From NCBI RefSeq assembly GCF_001512305.1, contig NZ_LNUT01000004.1, forward strand, positions 853,757 through 917,756: 64,000 nucleotides of DNA. The letters run 5' to 3'. The position numbers and the translations under genes were made by a program. Origin of the DNA: Arthrobacter sp. EPSL27 (GTDB lineage: Bacteria; Actinomycetota; Actinomycetes; Actinomycetales; Micrococcaceae). Position 1 is the stretch's first letter. Each line of letters opens with the position of its first letter. A model generated the notes under the pieces. It made no database searches. It was given only the letters and a program-made list of their open reading frames with translations, and was not told the origin of the DNA. Shown here one piece after another: positions 1 to 8,649 of the stretch.

Positions 1-489
1 GCATCCGGAGTGTCCGTCAGCACCCTGTCCCGCCTCGAATCCGGCCAGCGCAGACCCAACCTCGAGCTCCTGCTGCCATTGGCGAGGCTGTACGGTGTTC
101 CCCTCGATGACCTGGTGGGCGCACCGCCCACCGGAGATCCGAGGATCCACCTCCAGCCCATCACCCACGCGGGCATGACGGCTGTTCCCCTCACGCGCCG
201 CCCGGGCGGTCTGCAGGCCTTCAAAATGGTGCTTGCCGGCAACGCCCGGGGCGCAGAGCCGGACCCGCGCGTCCACGAAGGCTACGAGTGGCTCTACATC
301 CTCAACGGGCGGCTGCGTCTGGTGCTGGGCGATAAGGACTTTGAACTCCGCCCGGGCGAAGCTGCGGAATTCGACACCCGCACCCCGCACTGGTTTGCCA
401 GCGCCGACGGCAGTCCGGTCGAATTCATCAGTCTGTTCGGGCAGCAGGGCGAACGGATGCACGTACGGGCACGGCCTAAGCACTCATAG
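1..489 (+). CDS. XRE-family regulator with C-terminal cupin domain (5' truncated)
   Basis: The frame is open from the first base, so the true start lies left of the window. The first ~40 residues are the second half of a helix-turn-helix (VSVSTLSRLESGQRRPN), the recognition-helix region of XRE/Cro-type DNA-binding domains. A cupin-like beta-barrel follows (residues ~65-150; HEGYEWLYILNGRLRL and the LRPGEAAEFDTRTPHWF region). This HTH-cupin arrangement is known in regulators that sense a small ligand through the cupin. The ligand and targets cannot be read from the sequence. Confidence 0.85.
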   Translation, partial: ASGVSVSTLSRLESGQRRPNLELLLPLARLYGVPLDDLVGAPPTGDPRIHLQPITHAGMTAVPLTRRPGGLQAFKMVLAGNARGAEPDPRVHEGYEWLYILNGRLRLVLGDKDFELRPGEAAEFDTRTPHWFASADGSPVEFISLFGQQGERMHVRARPKHS

Positions 490-719
490 CTCCGCGGGCA
501 GGCCTGGCCGCCGTAAGGCCCGTCCAGCACCTCGCGCAGAACACCTGAACGGGCGCCGGGCCTGCCGGGTTACCCGATCATTTGCCTGCGGACGGGTTCC
601 TCGCCGGCCCCAGAGTTATCCACATACGGGCCTTAGCCGAGGCTACTCACGCCTTGAATGGGGAATCATTGAATTAGCCCCCCGGGGCTGTCTGGAAGCA
701 GATCTCTTGCGGGGGCGCA
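490..719. other. Intergenic region upstream of the HNH gene, with one DnaA-box match
   Basis: No supportable coding sequence. It contains a perfect TTATCCACA nonamer at 616-624, which equals the DnaA-box consensus but is single and not near any replication gene. No clear -35/-10 pair was seen. A G-rich stretch (GGGGG) just before position 720 may serve as a ribosome binding site. Confidence 0.4.
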
Positions 720-2528
720 GTGATGGCAACGTCTCATGCGCCCGCACTCTCCGCAGGAAACTGCCCAATCCCCGTCCGGGGAGTCCCCGTCCCAGAAGCC
801 ACAGCCATCAGGAAGATTTTGGCTATGAAGGTCAGCGAAGTTGTCACCCCCGTGCAGGCTTCCCGGCCCGACGCCGTGATTCTTTCCGGCCTTCCCCGGC
901 TCAATTCAGCCACACATCAACCCGAGGACGTGGTCCGCGCTGTTGAGGAGGCGCTCGCGCTGCTGCGCTCGTCGATCGAGACGGCCGTGAATGGGACGGA
1001 ACGGCTGGGGCTGGTTGAAGCCGCGGACTTCGCCGGCCACGTAGAGGACCTGTCGCGAACTGTGGACTACCTTCAACTGGCGGCCGCCGCGGCAGTCGAC
1101 AAGACTCGGAGCCGGGCAGCAGCCGGGCCAAGGGCTGCCATTGCGACTCCCGGTGGCGAAGCGCCGGCTGGGTGGCTAACGGGCTGGAACACCGATTCGA
1201 CCGTTCCGGCTCATTCTCCGTCGGACCCCATCTGGAATGAGCCTGGCAGCGCTGGTGCTTCACCGGCCTGGGTGGACGACGGATACCGGAACACCGCCGA
1301 TTTCCTCAGGGCGCGGCTGCGAATCAGCAGCGCGGAAGCCCGACGCCGCCTGGCCCTGGCCGCGGCCGTCTTGCCGCGAAGGGGAATAACGGGCCAGCCC
1401 TTGCCGGCTGCCAAGGAAGAACTCGCAGCTGCAGTCGCCGCCGGAGAGGTCGCTTCAAAGGCGGCGACCATTATTACCCTTTCCCTGGACCGAGTCCGCC
1501 ATACATCGCCACCCGAGGATGCCGCGCGGATGGAGCACAGTCTTACTTGTACGGCGGTTGAGAATGACCAGGACTTCCTGATCAGGATCGCAAAACGCTG
1601 GACAGACGCGTTGGACCCTGACGGCGCGGAACCCGGCGAGCAGGAACTGCGCCGTCGGCAGGGTGTCTTCATTCGCCGGCTTCATCGCGGACTGCACCAC
1701 CTGGAAGTCTTCGCCACGGCTGAGCAAGTCGAGCCTTTGCTTACCGCCATGAACACTGCCGCCAATCCGCGCGCAGGACGTGCGGGCGGCCCCGCCGGCG
1801 GGAGATATTCCGACGGGCATGCCGAGACCGACGCTGGAAGCGGGCTACACGAAGATGCTGTCACCGCGGCGGGCGCGGTTGATCCTGCCGGCGGCGTGGA
1901 AGACGCTGATGCGGCGCAGCTGGACCGGCGGACCCGGCCGCAGCGGCTCCTCGACGGCCTCGTCGGCGCCTGCGAAGCCGCTCTCGCTGGCGGAAAGCTT
2001 CCCGCTGCAGGAGGACTGCGGCCGCAGGTGATGGTCACCATCGACTACGGTGACCTTCTGGAGCGGCTGGAAGGCGCCGATACGAACCTAGGGCCGGCAG
2101 GCTCCCACGCCGGGACGCTAATGTTTACGGGCCCGGTTACGGCCAAGACCGTGCGCAGGATTGCGTGCGACGCCGACATCGTCCCCATCGTTCTGGGCGG
2201 TAAGGGCAGGATCCTCGACATCGGACGTGCGTCGAGGGTGTTTCCGCCGCACATCCGCAAAGCCATTGCGGCGCGGGACGGGGGCTGTGCGTTTCCGCAG
2301 TGCACCATCCCCGCGTCCTGGTGCGAGGCGCACCACATCGACTACTGGTCGCGCGGGGGGAGCACCGGTACCGGCAACGGTGTGCTTCTCTGCTCGCATC
2401 ACCACCATCTGATCCACAAGGAACAGTGGCGCGTCCAGCTGATGGGCGGCGTCCCATGGTTCATCCCGCCGCCGCACCTCGATCCGCGCCAGTCGCCACG
2501 GCGAAACCGCTACTTCCAGTTGGAGTGA
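720..2528 (+). CDS. DUF222 / HNH endonuclease (13E12-repeat family)
   Basis: A 602-residue protein. The N-terminal two thirds is the alanine-rich helical DUF222 region typical of actinobacterial 13E12 proteins. The C-terminus (~residues 515-580) is an HNH nuclease fold: RDGGCAFPQC, CEAHHIDYWSRGG, then NGVLLCSHHHHLIH, giving the Cys pairs and His residues of the metal site. A run between ~350 and 400 is low-complexity linker. The GTG at 720 is used here; ATG at 825 with AGGAAG upstream is an alternative that would remove 35 residues. The family is abundant and its biological role is not settled. It is monocistronic. Confidence 0.85.
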   Translation: MMATSHAPALSAGNCPIPVRGVPVPEATAIRKILAMKVSEVVTPVQASRPDAVILSGLPRLNSATHQPEDVVRAVEEALALLRSSIETAVNGTERLGLVEAADFAGHVEDLSRTVDYLQLAAAAAVDKTRSRAAAGPRAAIATPGGEAPAGWLTGWNTDSTVPAHSPSDPIWNEPGSAGASPAWVDDGYRNTADFLRARLRISSAEARRRLALAAAVLPRRGITGQPLPAAKEELAAAVAAGEVASKAATIITLSLDRVRHTSPPEDAARMEHSLTCTAVENDQDFLIRIAKRWTDALDPDGAEPGEQELRRRQGVFIRRLHRGLHHLEVFATAEQVEPLLTAMNTAANPRAGRAGGPAGGRYSDGHAETDAGSGLHEDAVTAAGAVDPAGGVEDADAAQLDRRTRPQRLLDGLVGACEAALAGGKLPAAGGLRPQVMVTIDYGDLLERLEGADTNLGPAGSHAGTLMFTGPVTAKTVRRIACDADIVPIVLGGKGRILDIGRASRVFPPHIRKAIAARDGGCAFPQCTIPASWCEAHHIDYWSRGGSTGTGNGVLLCSHHHHLIHKEQWRVQLMGGVPWFIPPPHLDPRQSPRRNRYFQLE

Positions 2529-2593
2529 GGGTGCCGGCCGGGACTCCGATCAGCCTGGCAGAGCAGGTGCTCGCACCGGGCCCTCCGGCACTC

Positions 2594-2658
2594 GGCACTC
2601 GGCGCACGGGCGCACGGGCGCACCTCGGCACATGGCACCCGGCACTCGGCGCACGGGC
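2594..2658. repeat. 18-bp direct repeat pair in an intergenic low-complexity tract
   Basis: The 18-mer GGCACTCGGCGCACGGGC occurs at 2594-2611 and again at 2641-2658, separated by related GCAC/GGGC fragments. The tract lies between the HNH gene and the kinase-like gene and codes for nothing evident. Confidence 0.7.
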
Positions 2659-2757
2659 AGAGGCGCTAAACCGCGCAGCCGGGACGGGTGGTGCTAGCGT
2701 AGCGCCGAGGAACAACAGCGCCGAGCCGTGCCGGCGGCAAGATCCGGGGGACCAACC

Positions 2758-3405
2758 ATGAATTCCACTACGGCAGAAGACAACCGCAAGCCGCACACTG
2801 CGACCGCTGCGCCGGGGTCGCCGGGCATCCTCAAATCAATTCCCGCAGCGCCCTCGCGCGTCCTCTTCTACGGCGTGACCGGCAGCGGCAAGTCGTCCGC
2901 CGCCCGGGCCTACGCCGAGGCCACCGGGCTGCCTGAGTACTCGGCGGATGATGACATCGGCTGGCTGCCCGGCTGGCAGCAGCGCACCGTCGAGGAGCAG
3001 CGGGACCTGGCCGCCGCGATTGCAGCCCAGGACCACTGGGTGCTGGACAGTGCTTACGGTGTCTGGCGGGACGTGGTGGTGCCGCGGGCAGAGCTCGTGA
3101 TCGGCTTGGACTATCCGCGCTGGCTCTCACTGGCCCGGCTGGTGCGCCGTTCACTGCGGCGGGCCTTGACCCGGGAACCCGTCTGCAACGGCAACCGAGA
3201 GACCCTGGCCCGGCTCTTTGTCCAGGACTCGATCATCCGGTGGCATTTCCGGTCGTTCACCCGGAAACGCCATGTGATGCGCAGCCTCCACTCGGACCCG
3301 GCAATGCCGCCGGCTATCCTGTTCCGCCATCCCCGCGACCTTGACGCCTGGCTCGCCCGGCTGCCCGCCCGGTCCGCGGGCACCGGGCGGGCCAAAAGCC
3401 TCTGA
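2758..3405 (+). CDS. P-loop adenylate-kinase-like / AAA ATPase
   Basis: A 215-residue P-loop protein. The Walker A motif is GVTGSGKSS at about residues 39-47, followed by a likely nucleotide-monophosphate-kinase-like fold (SADDDIGW, DHWVLDSAYG, and an arginine-rich lid LVRRSLRRALTRE). This resembles the small kinase group often named topology modulation proteins (FlaR-like); the substrate is unknown. ATG 2758 is chosen because GGGGGACC precedes it; the frame is open back to GTG 2728. It ends 34 bp before the next gene. Confidence 0.75.
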   Translation: MNSTTAEDNRKPHTATAAPGSPGILKSIPAAPSRVLFYGVTGSGKSSAARAYAEATGLPEYSADDDIGWLPGWQQRTVEEQRDLAAAIAAQDHWVLDSAYGVWRDVVVPRAELVIGLDYPRWLSLARLVRRSLRRALTREPVCNGNRETLARLFVQDSIIRWHFRSFTRKRHVMRSLHSDPAMPPAILFRHPRDLDAWLARLPARSAGTGRAKSL

Positions 3406-3427
3406 CCCGACAGCGGCTGCGGGCGCC

Positions 3428-3433
3428 TACGCT
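3428..3433 (+). promoter_or_regulatory. -10 element, leaderless promoter for the 136-residue membrane protein
   Basis: TACGCT lies exactly 6 nt before ATG 3440. Transcription would begin at the start codon. Confidence 0.5.
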
Positions 3434-3439
3434 GGAGCC

Positions 3440-3850
3440 ATGGCCGGACGCATGCCTGCACCCAGGGCCGGACAACCCGCTCCGCGCGGACTGCGGGACG
3501 CCGAACGCGCGTCGCTGCTGCGGGCTGTGAAGGCATTCCATACGTTTGCATGGTTCACCATCGAGGCCTGCATGGTCTACGTCCTGTACGCCGGTGCCCG
3601 AGGCCGCACCGATAGAAGCGTGGGCATGGCCGCCGGGGTGGTGACCGCCGAGACCCTGGTCTTCGCCGCCAACGGCTTTCACTGCCCGCTGACCGCCGTG
3701 GCCAGGGATTTGGGCGACGAGACGGGCTCGGTCACTGACATCTACCTGCCGCGGTGGTTCGCGCGGAACCTGCCCGGCATCCACGTCCCCCTGATCCTTG
3801 CCGCTGTGCTGCTGCACTGGCGCAATTACCGGGCTGCGGGCCGGCGCTAG
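3440..3850 (+). CDS. Small membrane protein, DUF2784-like
   Basis: 136 residues with about three hydrophobic segments (FTIEACMVYVLYAG, GVVTAETLVFAANG and VPLILAAVLLHW) and a conserved-looking NGFHCPLT motif between them. The HCPLT signature and arrangement resemble DUF2784 membrane proteins, but I am not certain of the family. The start at ATG 3440 is supported by a TACGCT hexamer 6 nt upstream (leaderless type) and no Shine-Dalgarno. It converges on the DUF937 gene with 14 bp between them. Confidence 0.65.
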   Translation: MAGRMPAPRAGQPAPRGLRDAERASLLRAVKAFHTFAWFTIEACMVYVLYAGARGRTDRSVGMAAGVVTAETLVFAANGFHCPLTAVARDLGDETGSVTDIYLPRWFARNLPGIHVPLILAAVLLHWRNYRAAGRR

Positions 3851-3864
3851 CCGGGGGAGTTCCC

Positions 3865-4641
3865 CTACTTCTTCCCGAACAAGCCGCCCAGGATTCCGCC
3901 GAGCCCGCCGGCGTCCTTCTTCCGCTCTTCCGGCTGGCTGTCCGGAAGGTCGACCTCGATCATTTCGCCCGGGCGCGGGGCGCCGCCGGCGGGCTGGCCC
4001 TGCGGGTAGGCCTGGGGCTCCAGCGACGAGTCCCGCCCGGCATCCGGGACAGCTGCGGGCGACGACGGCTGGCCTCCGCCCAGGATCCCGCCCAGCAGGT
4101 CGCCGAGTCCGCCCATGCCGCCCGCGCCGCCTGCGGCAGCGCCGCCGCCAAGAATCCCGCCCAGGATTCCGCCGAGGTCAATGCCGCCCGCCTGGCCGGA
4201 ACCTCCGTCGCCGGCTCCGGACGACTGGCCGCGGCCCCCGAGGACCTTGTTCGCGAGATAGGACATCACAATCGGCGCCAGGATCGGCAGGAGCTTCCTG
4301 ACCAGATCCCCGCCCACACCACTGAGCTGCGACGTCCCGGCCAACTGGTTCGCCACCTGGTCCTGCTGTCCGCCGAAGACGTGGCTGACGATCTTCTCGC
4401 CGTCGGCCGTGTCCACCTGGGATGCGTCCACGCCGCCGTCCAGCAGACCGTCCTGGTGCTGGCCCAGCGCCGACTGCAGCGAGGCGGCGCCGTCGGAGCC
4501 CTGGGCATTGTTCTGCATGCCGGCCAGCAACGTGGGAACTGCGGCCTCCACCGCGGCCTGGGCCGTCTGCCGGTCGGTGCCGAGCATGCCGGCGATCTGG
4601 TCTACCGGGATTTGCCGCAGGATGTCGTTGAGCTCAGTCAT
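3865..4641 (-). CDS. DUF937 domain protein
   Basis: 258 residues. The N-terminal ~130 residues match the helical DUF937 pattern (ILRQIPVDQIAGMLG, AAVPTLLAGMQNN, HVFGGQQDQVANQLAG, RKLLPILAPIVMSYLANK). The rest is a glycine-rich low-complexity tail with repeated GGILGG blocks ending in LFGKK. ATG 4641 has an excellent AAGGAG 8 nt upstream, so the longer upstream frame is discarded. No enzymatic function is known for the family. Confidence 0.85.
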   Translation of the reverse strand: MTELNDILRQIPVDQIAGMLGTDRQTAQAAVEAAVPTLLAGMQNNAQGSDGAASLQSALGQHQDGLLDGGVDASQVDTADGEKIVSHVFGGQQDQVANQLAGTSQLSGVGGDLVRKLLPILAPIVMSYLANKVLGGRGQSSGAGDGGSGQAGGIDLGGILGGILGGGAAAGGAGGMGGLGDLLGGILGGGQPSSPAAVPDAGRDSSLEPQAYPQGQPAGGAPRPGEMIEVDLPDSQPEERKKDAGGLGGILGGLFGKK

Positions 4642-4877
4642 GGGATACTCCTTCAGCCGCAGTCGTTGCGGGCCTCGCTGGACACAGCGCCTGCACTGGC
4701 GCCGCCGGTCGGTTGCCATTGCATCGTAGTCCGGGCGCCCGGAACGCGGAAGGACGCTGCCGCCGGGGGAGGGCTGCGCCGTCGGAGGCGGACCGCGAAT
4801 GCGGGTAATCTAGGAGAGTTCCGGAGCCGGCAGGATTTTCCGGACGCACACCCAGCAGGCAGCAAAAGGCGAGGTTG

Positions 4878-5897
4878 ATGGTCCACATCTGGAACGATCC
4901 GTCCGAAGTCCCCGCGGACTTCGGCCCTTCAGTCGTGACCTTCGGCAACTTCGACGGCGTGCACCGCGGCCACCAGCAGGTACTGTCGCAGCTCATCCGC
5001 ATCGCCCGGCTGAACCACGCCCGCGCCGTCGCCATCACCTTCGACCCGCATCCGGCGCAGGTCCACCGCCCCGAATCCGCCCCGGAACTGATCATGGGGC
5101 TGGAAGACAAACTGGTGGCGCTCGGCGAGCTGGGGCTCGACGCCGTCCTGGTGATGAAGTACTCCCTGGAACTGGCCAGCCTCACCCCCGAAGAATTCGT
5201 CGCCGACATCCTGGTCGGCAGCCTCAAGGCAAGCCACGTGGTGATCGGCCACGACGCGCGGTTCGGCCGCGGGAACTCCGGCGACCTGGACACCATGCAG
5301 GAGCTCGGCAGGAAGCTCGGCTTCGAGGTGCTGGTCATCAGTGAATTCGGCTCCGAAGGATTCCCGCTGCACGGGGACCTGCACGGTGACCAGCACGGGA
5401 ACCAGCACGACGGCGGCAGCAAAGACCGCCGCTGCTCCTCCACCTGGGTGCGCGAGGCCCTGCGCGAGGGCGACGTCGCCACCGCCGCCGCCGTCCTGGG
5501 CAGGCCGCACCGGATGCGCGGCGAAGTGGTCCACGGCGCCGCGCGCGGACGCGACCTCGGCTTCCCCACCGCCAACCTCGCCTCAGACTCGACCGGCTAC
5601 ATCCCCGCCGACGGCATCTACGCCGGCTGGCTGGTGGACCAGGCCGGCACGCGCTGGCCCGCCGCCATCTCCGTCGGCTCCAACCCTACGTTCGACGGCG
5701 TCAGCCGGCAGGTGGAAGCGCACGTGATCGACCGCCCGGAAGAGGCCGTCGAGGATTTCGATCTGTACGGCCAGACAGTGGTGGTCGAATTCGTTGCCCG
5801 GCTGCGGGGGATGGTGGCATACCGTGGCCCTGAGGCCCTGGTGGACCAGATGCGCCTCGACGTGGTCCAGGCCCACAACATCCTGTTCGCGCGCTGA
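4878..5897 (+). CDS. ribF: Bifunctional riboflavin kinase / FAD synthetase
   Basis: A 339-residue cytoplasmic enzyme that phosphorylates riboflavin to FMN and adenylates FMN to FAD. The N-terminal nucleotidyltransferase domain has the GNFDGVHRGHQ motif (~residue 22) and CSSTWVREAL. The C-terminal kinase domain has GRDLGFPTANL and SVGSNPTFDG. ATG 4878 follows AAGGCGAGG; a TTG at 4875 is one codon earlier. A His/Gly/Asp-rich insertion (GDLHGDQHGNQHDGGS, ~residues 168-183) precedes the CSSTWVR motif. A TAATCT hexamer at 4809-4814 may be its -10. Confidence 0.95.
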   Translation: MVHIWNDPSEVPADFGPSVVTFGNFDGVHRGHQQVLSQLIRIARLNHARAVAITFDPHPAQVHRPESAPELIMGLEDKLVALGELGLDAVLVMKYSLELASLTPEEFVADILVGSLKASHVVIGHDARFGRGNSGDLDTMQELGRKLGFEVLVISEFGSEGFPLHGDLHGDQHGNQHDGGSKDRRCSSTWVREALREGDVATAAAVLGRPHRMRGEVVHGAARGRDLGFPTANLASDSTGYIPADGIYAGWLVDQAGTRWPAAISVGSNPTFDGVSRQVEAHVIDRPEEAVEDFDLYGQTVVVEFVARLRGMVAYRGPEALVDQMRLDVVQAHNILFAR

Positions 5898-5969
5898 ACC
5901 GCACCTGCGGTCCTGCATCGGCATGCTACGCAGGGATTCACAGCAATTTGGCAAGGAAGGCACAGAGTC

Positions 5970-6824
5970 GTGACCATTGAGAAAAACACGCGGGAGCTGG
6001 ACAAAGAAATTGTCCGGGACTTCAGCTCGAGGATGAGCTACGCGTCCTACCTGCAGCTGCCGACGCTCCTCAGCGCGCAGCAGCCGGTCAGCGAACCGGA
6101 ACACCACGACGAGATGCTGTTCATCATCCAGCACCAGACCACGGAGCTGTGGCTCAAGCTGGTCCTGCACGAGCTCCGCAGCGCCGCGGCCTGGCTCCGC
6201 GCCGATGACCTCGGCTCGGCGCTGAAGGCGATCGCCAGGGTCAAGCACATCCAGAAAACGCTCACCGAGCAGTGGTCCGTGCTGGCCACCCTCACACCCA
6301 CCGAGTACTCGCAGTTCCGCGGCTTCCTGGGCAACTCCTCCGGATTCCAGTCCAGCCAGTACCGCGCGGTGGAATTTCTCCTCGGCAACAAGAACCGCAA
6401 AATGCTCCCGGTCTTCGAATCCGACCCCGAGGCCCACGCGATGCTGACCGAACTCCTCGAATCCCCGAGCATCTACGACGACTTCCTCGCCTACCTCAAG
6501 CGCCAGGGCTTCGACGTGCCCGCGTCGGTGCTGGAGCGGGACGTTACCCAGGCGCACGAATTCAGCGCCGGGCTGGTGCCGGTCTTCAAGTACATCTACG
6601 AGAACGCCGCGGACAACTGGGGCGCCTATGAGGCCTGCGAGGAACTGGTGGACCTGGAGGACAACTTCCAGCTCTGGCGGTTCCGGCACCTGCGCACGGT
6701 CCAGCGCACCATCGGCATGAAATCCGGCACCGGCGGCTCCAGCGGCGCCGCCTTCCTGCAGAAAGCCCTCGAACTGACGTTCTTCCCGGAGCTCTTCGCC
6801 GTCCGGACGGAGATCGGCCAGTGA
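5970..6824 (+). CDS. kynA: Tryptophan 2,3-dioxygenase
   Basis: Heme enzyme of 284 residues that opens the indole ring of L-tryptophan to N-formylkynurenine. Family marks are EMLFIIQHQTTELWLK near residue 50, the RHLRTVQRTIG segment carrying the probable heme-ligand His, and GTGGSSG near residue 252 for tryptophan binding. GTG 5970 is preceded by AAGGAAGG at 9 nt. It overlaps kynU by 4 bp (GTGA), so the two are translationally coupled. No formamidase gene (kynB) is in the window. Confidence 0.95.
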   Translation: MTIEKNTRELDKEIVRDFSSRMSYASYLQLPTLLSAQQPVSEPEHHDEMLFIIQHQTTELWLKLVLHELRSAAAWLRADDLGSALKAIARVKHIQKTLTEQWSVLATLTPTEYSQFRGFLGNSSGFQSSQYRAVEFLLGNKNRKMLPVFESDPEAHAMLTELLESPSIYDDFLAYLKRQGFDVPASVLERDVTQAHEFSAGLVPVFKYIYENAADNWGAYEACEELVDLEDNFQLWRFRHLRTVQRTIGMKSGTGGSSGAAFLQKALELTFFPELFAVRTEIGQ

Positions 6825-8119
6825 GCGCCCTGCAGCCGGAGACGGCCGGAACCCCTGCCGTGTCGGGAAACCCGGCCCGGGCCGCCGGCGACACCACGGA
6901 CCTCCTCCAGCGCGCCCGGGACCTGGACGCCGCCGATCCGCTGGCAGCCTACCGGGAGCACTTCGTCGGTACGGACACGGACCTGTCCTACCTGGACGGC
7001 AACTCCCTGGGCCGCCCGCTCAAGCGCACCGTCACCGACATCAGCAGCTTCATCCAGGACAGCTGGGGCGGCCGGCTGATCCGCGGCTGGGATGAGGAAT
7101 GGCTGGAACTCCCGCAGGCCATCGGCGACCAGTTGGGGCGGGCAGTCCTGGGCGCTCCTCCCGGACAGACCATCATCGCCGACTCCACCACGGTGGTGCT
7201 CTACAAGCTGATCCGGGCCGCGCTGGCCGCCGTCGCGGACCCCGCCCGCACCGAAATCGTGCTGGACACGGAAAATTTCCCCACCGACCGCTACCTGGTT
7301 GAGGGCATCGCCCGCGAAGAGGGCCTCACGCTGCGCTGGATCGACGCCGACCCCGCCTCCGGCGTCACCGTCCAGCAGGTGCGCGACGCCACCGGCCCGG
7401 CCACCGCCGTCGTGGTCCTGAGCCAGATCGCCTACCGCTCCGGGTTCCTCGCGGACCTGCCGGGCATCACCGCCGCCGTGCACGACGCCGGCGCGCTGGT
7501 GGTGTGGGACCTCTGCCACTCCGCCGGTTCGGTGGAGATCGCCCTGGACGACGCCGGCGTCGACTTTGCCGCCGGCTGCACCTACAAATACCTCAACGGG
7601 GGACCGGGCTCGCCTGCGTTCGCCTACGTCAACGCCCGGCACCTGCCCGGGCTCCAGCAGCCCATCTGGGGCTGGATGGGACGCAAGGACGCCTTTGAAA
7701 TGGGGCCCGGCTACCAGGCCGCCGCGGGCATCCGCGGGTTCCTCAGCGGCACCCCTGCCATTTTCGGGATGCTGGCCATGCGCGGCACCCTGGACCTGAT
7801 CGAGGAGGCGGGCATGGCCGCCGTCCGGGAGAAATCGCGCCTGCTGACCGCGTTCGCCGTCGACCTCTACGATGCCTGGCTCGCCCCGGCGGGAGTGGAG
7901 CTCTCCACGCCGCGGGATCCGGAATTGCGCGGCAGCCACATCACGGTGAACCACCCGGCCTTCCGCGAAATGACGAAGGTGCTCTGGGAACAGGACATCA
8001 TTCCGGATTTCCGGGCGCCGCACGGCATCCGGATCGGGCTGTCGCCGCTCAGCACGTCCTTCGCCGAGCTCTACCAGGGCGTTGCGGCGATCCGCGGGCA
8101 GCTGCCCGGTTCCGCGTAG
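6821..8119 (+). CDS. kynU: Kynureninase
   Basis: PLP-dependent hydrolase of 432 residues that cleaves kynurenine to anthranilate and alanine. It shows the family's LDGNSLGRP start, the DLCHSAGS pocket with its Asp, and the PLP lysine in GCTYKYLNGGPG (~residue 258). The C-terminal half contains the small domain (RIGLSPLSTSF). It starts at GTG 6821 inside the kynA stop codon. With kynA it forms a two-gene tryptophan catabolism unit placed between ribF and rpsO. Confidence 0.95.
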   Translation: MSALQPETAGTPAVSGNPARAAGDTTDLLQRARDLDAADPLAAYREHFVGTDTDLSYLDGNSLGRPLKRTVTDISSFIQDSWGGRLIRGWDEEWLELPQAIGDQLGRAVLGAPPGQTIIADSTTVVLYKLIRAALAAVADPARTEIVLDTENFPTDRYLVEGIAREEGLTLRWIDADPASGVTVQQVRDATGPATAVVVLSQIAYRSGFLADLPGITAAVHDAGALVVWDLCHSAGSVEIALDDAGVDFAAGCTYKYLNGGPGSPAFAYVNARHLPGLQQPIWGWMGRKDAFEMGPGYQAAAGIRGFLSGTPAIFGMLAMRGTLDLIEEAGMAAVREKSRLLTAFAVDLYDAWLAPAGVELSTPRDPELRGSHITVNHPAFREMTKVLWEQDIIPDFRAPHGIRIGLSPLSTSFAELYQGVAAIRGQLPGSA

Positions 8120-8149
8120 GCCGCCGCCGCACGCGCGGGCAGGCCGGTT

Positions 8150-8179
8150 TAGACAAGTCCGGCGGCGTGCCGGTAAACT
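8150..8179 (+). promoter_or_regulatory. Probable rpsO promoter
   Basis: TAGACA at 8150-8155, an 18-nt spacer, and TAAACT at 8174-8179 form a good housekeeping-type promoter. Transcription from here would leave about 134 nt of untranslated leader before rpsO, long enough for feedback control by S15. That control is inferred, not shown. Confidence 0.6.
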
Positions 8180-8320
8180 GGACGGTGGATCCGGCTGCAG
8201 TCCGTGGCGGCTGGTTCCTGTTGTGTTCGGGACGCTTTCCTTGCGGGGAGATTTCCGGGTACAGCACCCCCGGCGGTGAATTACTGTTTCGGGCCTCACG
8301 GCACATCTCTAGGAGTTATT

Positions 8321-8590
8321 GTGGCACTTGAAGCCGCTGTAAAGCAGTCCATCATGAAGGAATACGCAACGTCCGAGGGCGACACCGGTTCGCCGGAGGT
8401 CCAGGTTGCGGTCCTGACTCAGCGGATCAAGGATCTCACTGAGCACATGAAGGAGCACAAGCACGATTACCACACCCAGCGCGGTCTGCTGGCCATGGTT
8501 GGTCGTCGCAAGCGTATGCTCACCTACCTCAAGAACACTGACATCAACCGCTACCGTGCGCTCATCGAGCGCCTCGGCCTGCGCCGCTAG
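8321..8590 (+). CDS. rpsO: 30S ribosomal protein S15
   Basis: 89 residues, the normal length for S15, which binds 16S rRNA early in small-subunit assembly. Characteristic segments are [25 protein letters not shown] and [13 protein letters not shown] 8321 follows AGGAG at 8311-8315. It is followed by an intrinsic terminator and then pnp, the widely conserved rpsO-pnp pair. Confidence 0.97.
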   Translation: MALEAAVKQSIMKEYATSEGDTGSPEVQVAVLTQRIKDLTEHMKEHKHDYHTQRGLLAMVGRRKRMLTYLKNTDINRYRALIERLGLRR

Positions 8591-8602
8591 TCAGCTTTAG
8601 GG

Positions 8603-8637
8603 GCGGCCCTTTCCATCACGGAGAGGGCCGCTTTCTT
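8603..8637 (+). terminator. Intrinsic terminator after rpsO
   Basis: Stem GCGGCCCT (8603-8610) pairs with AGGGCCGC (8624-8631) and is followed by TTTCTT. It probably gives partial termination between rpsO and pnp. Confidence 0.8.
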
Positions 8638-8649
8638 CAAACAAAAACT

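Noticed and set aside
233..946. 237-codon frame overlapping the XRE/cupin gene end and the HNH gene start
   Set aside because: Overlaps two supported genes out of frame, with Arg/Pro/Ser-rich shadow composition.
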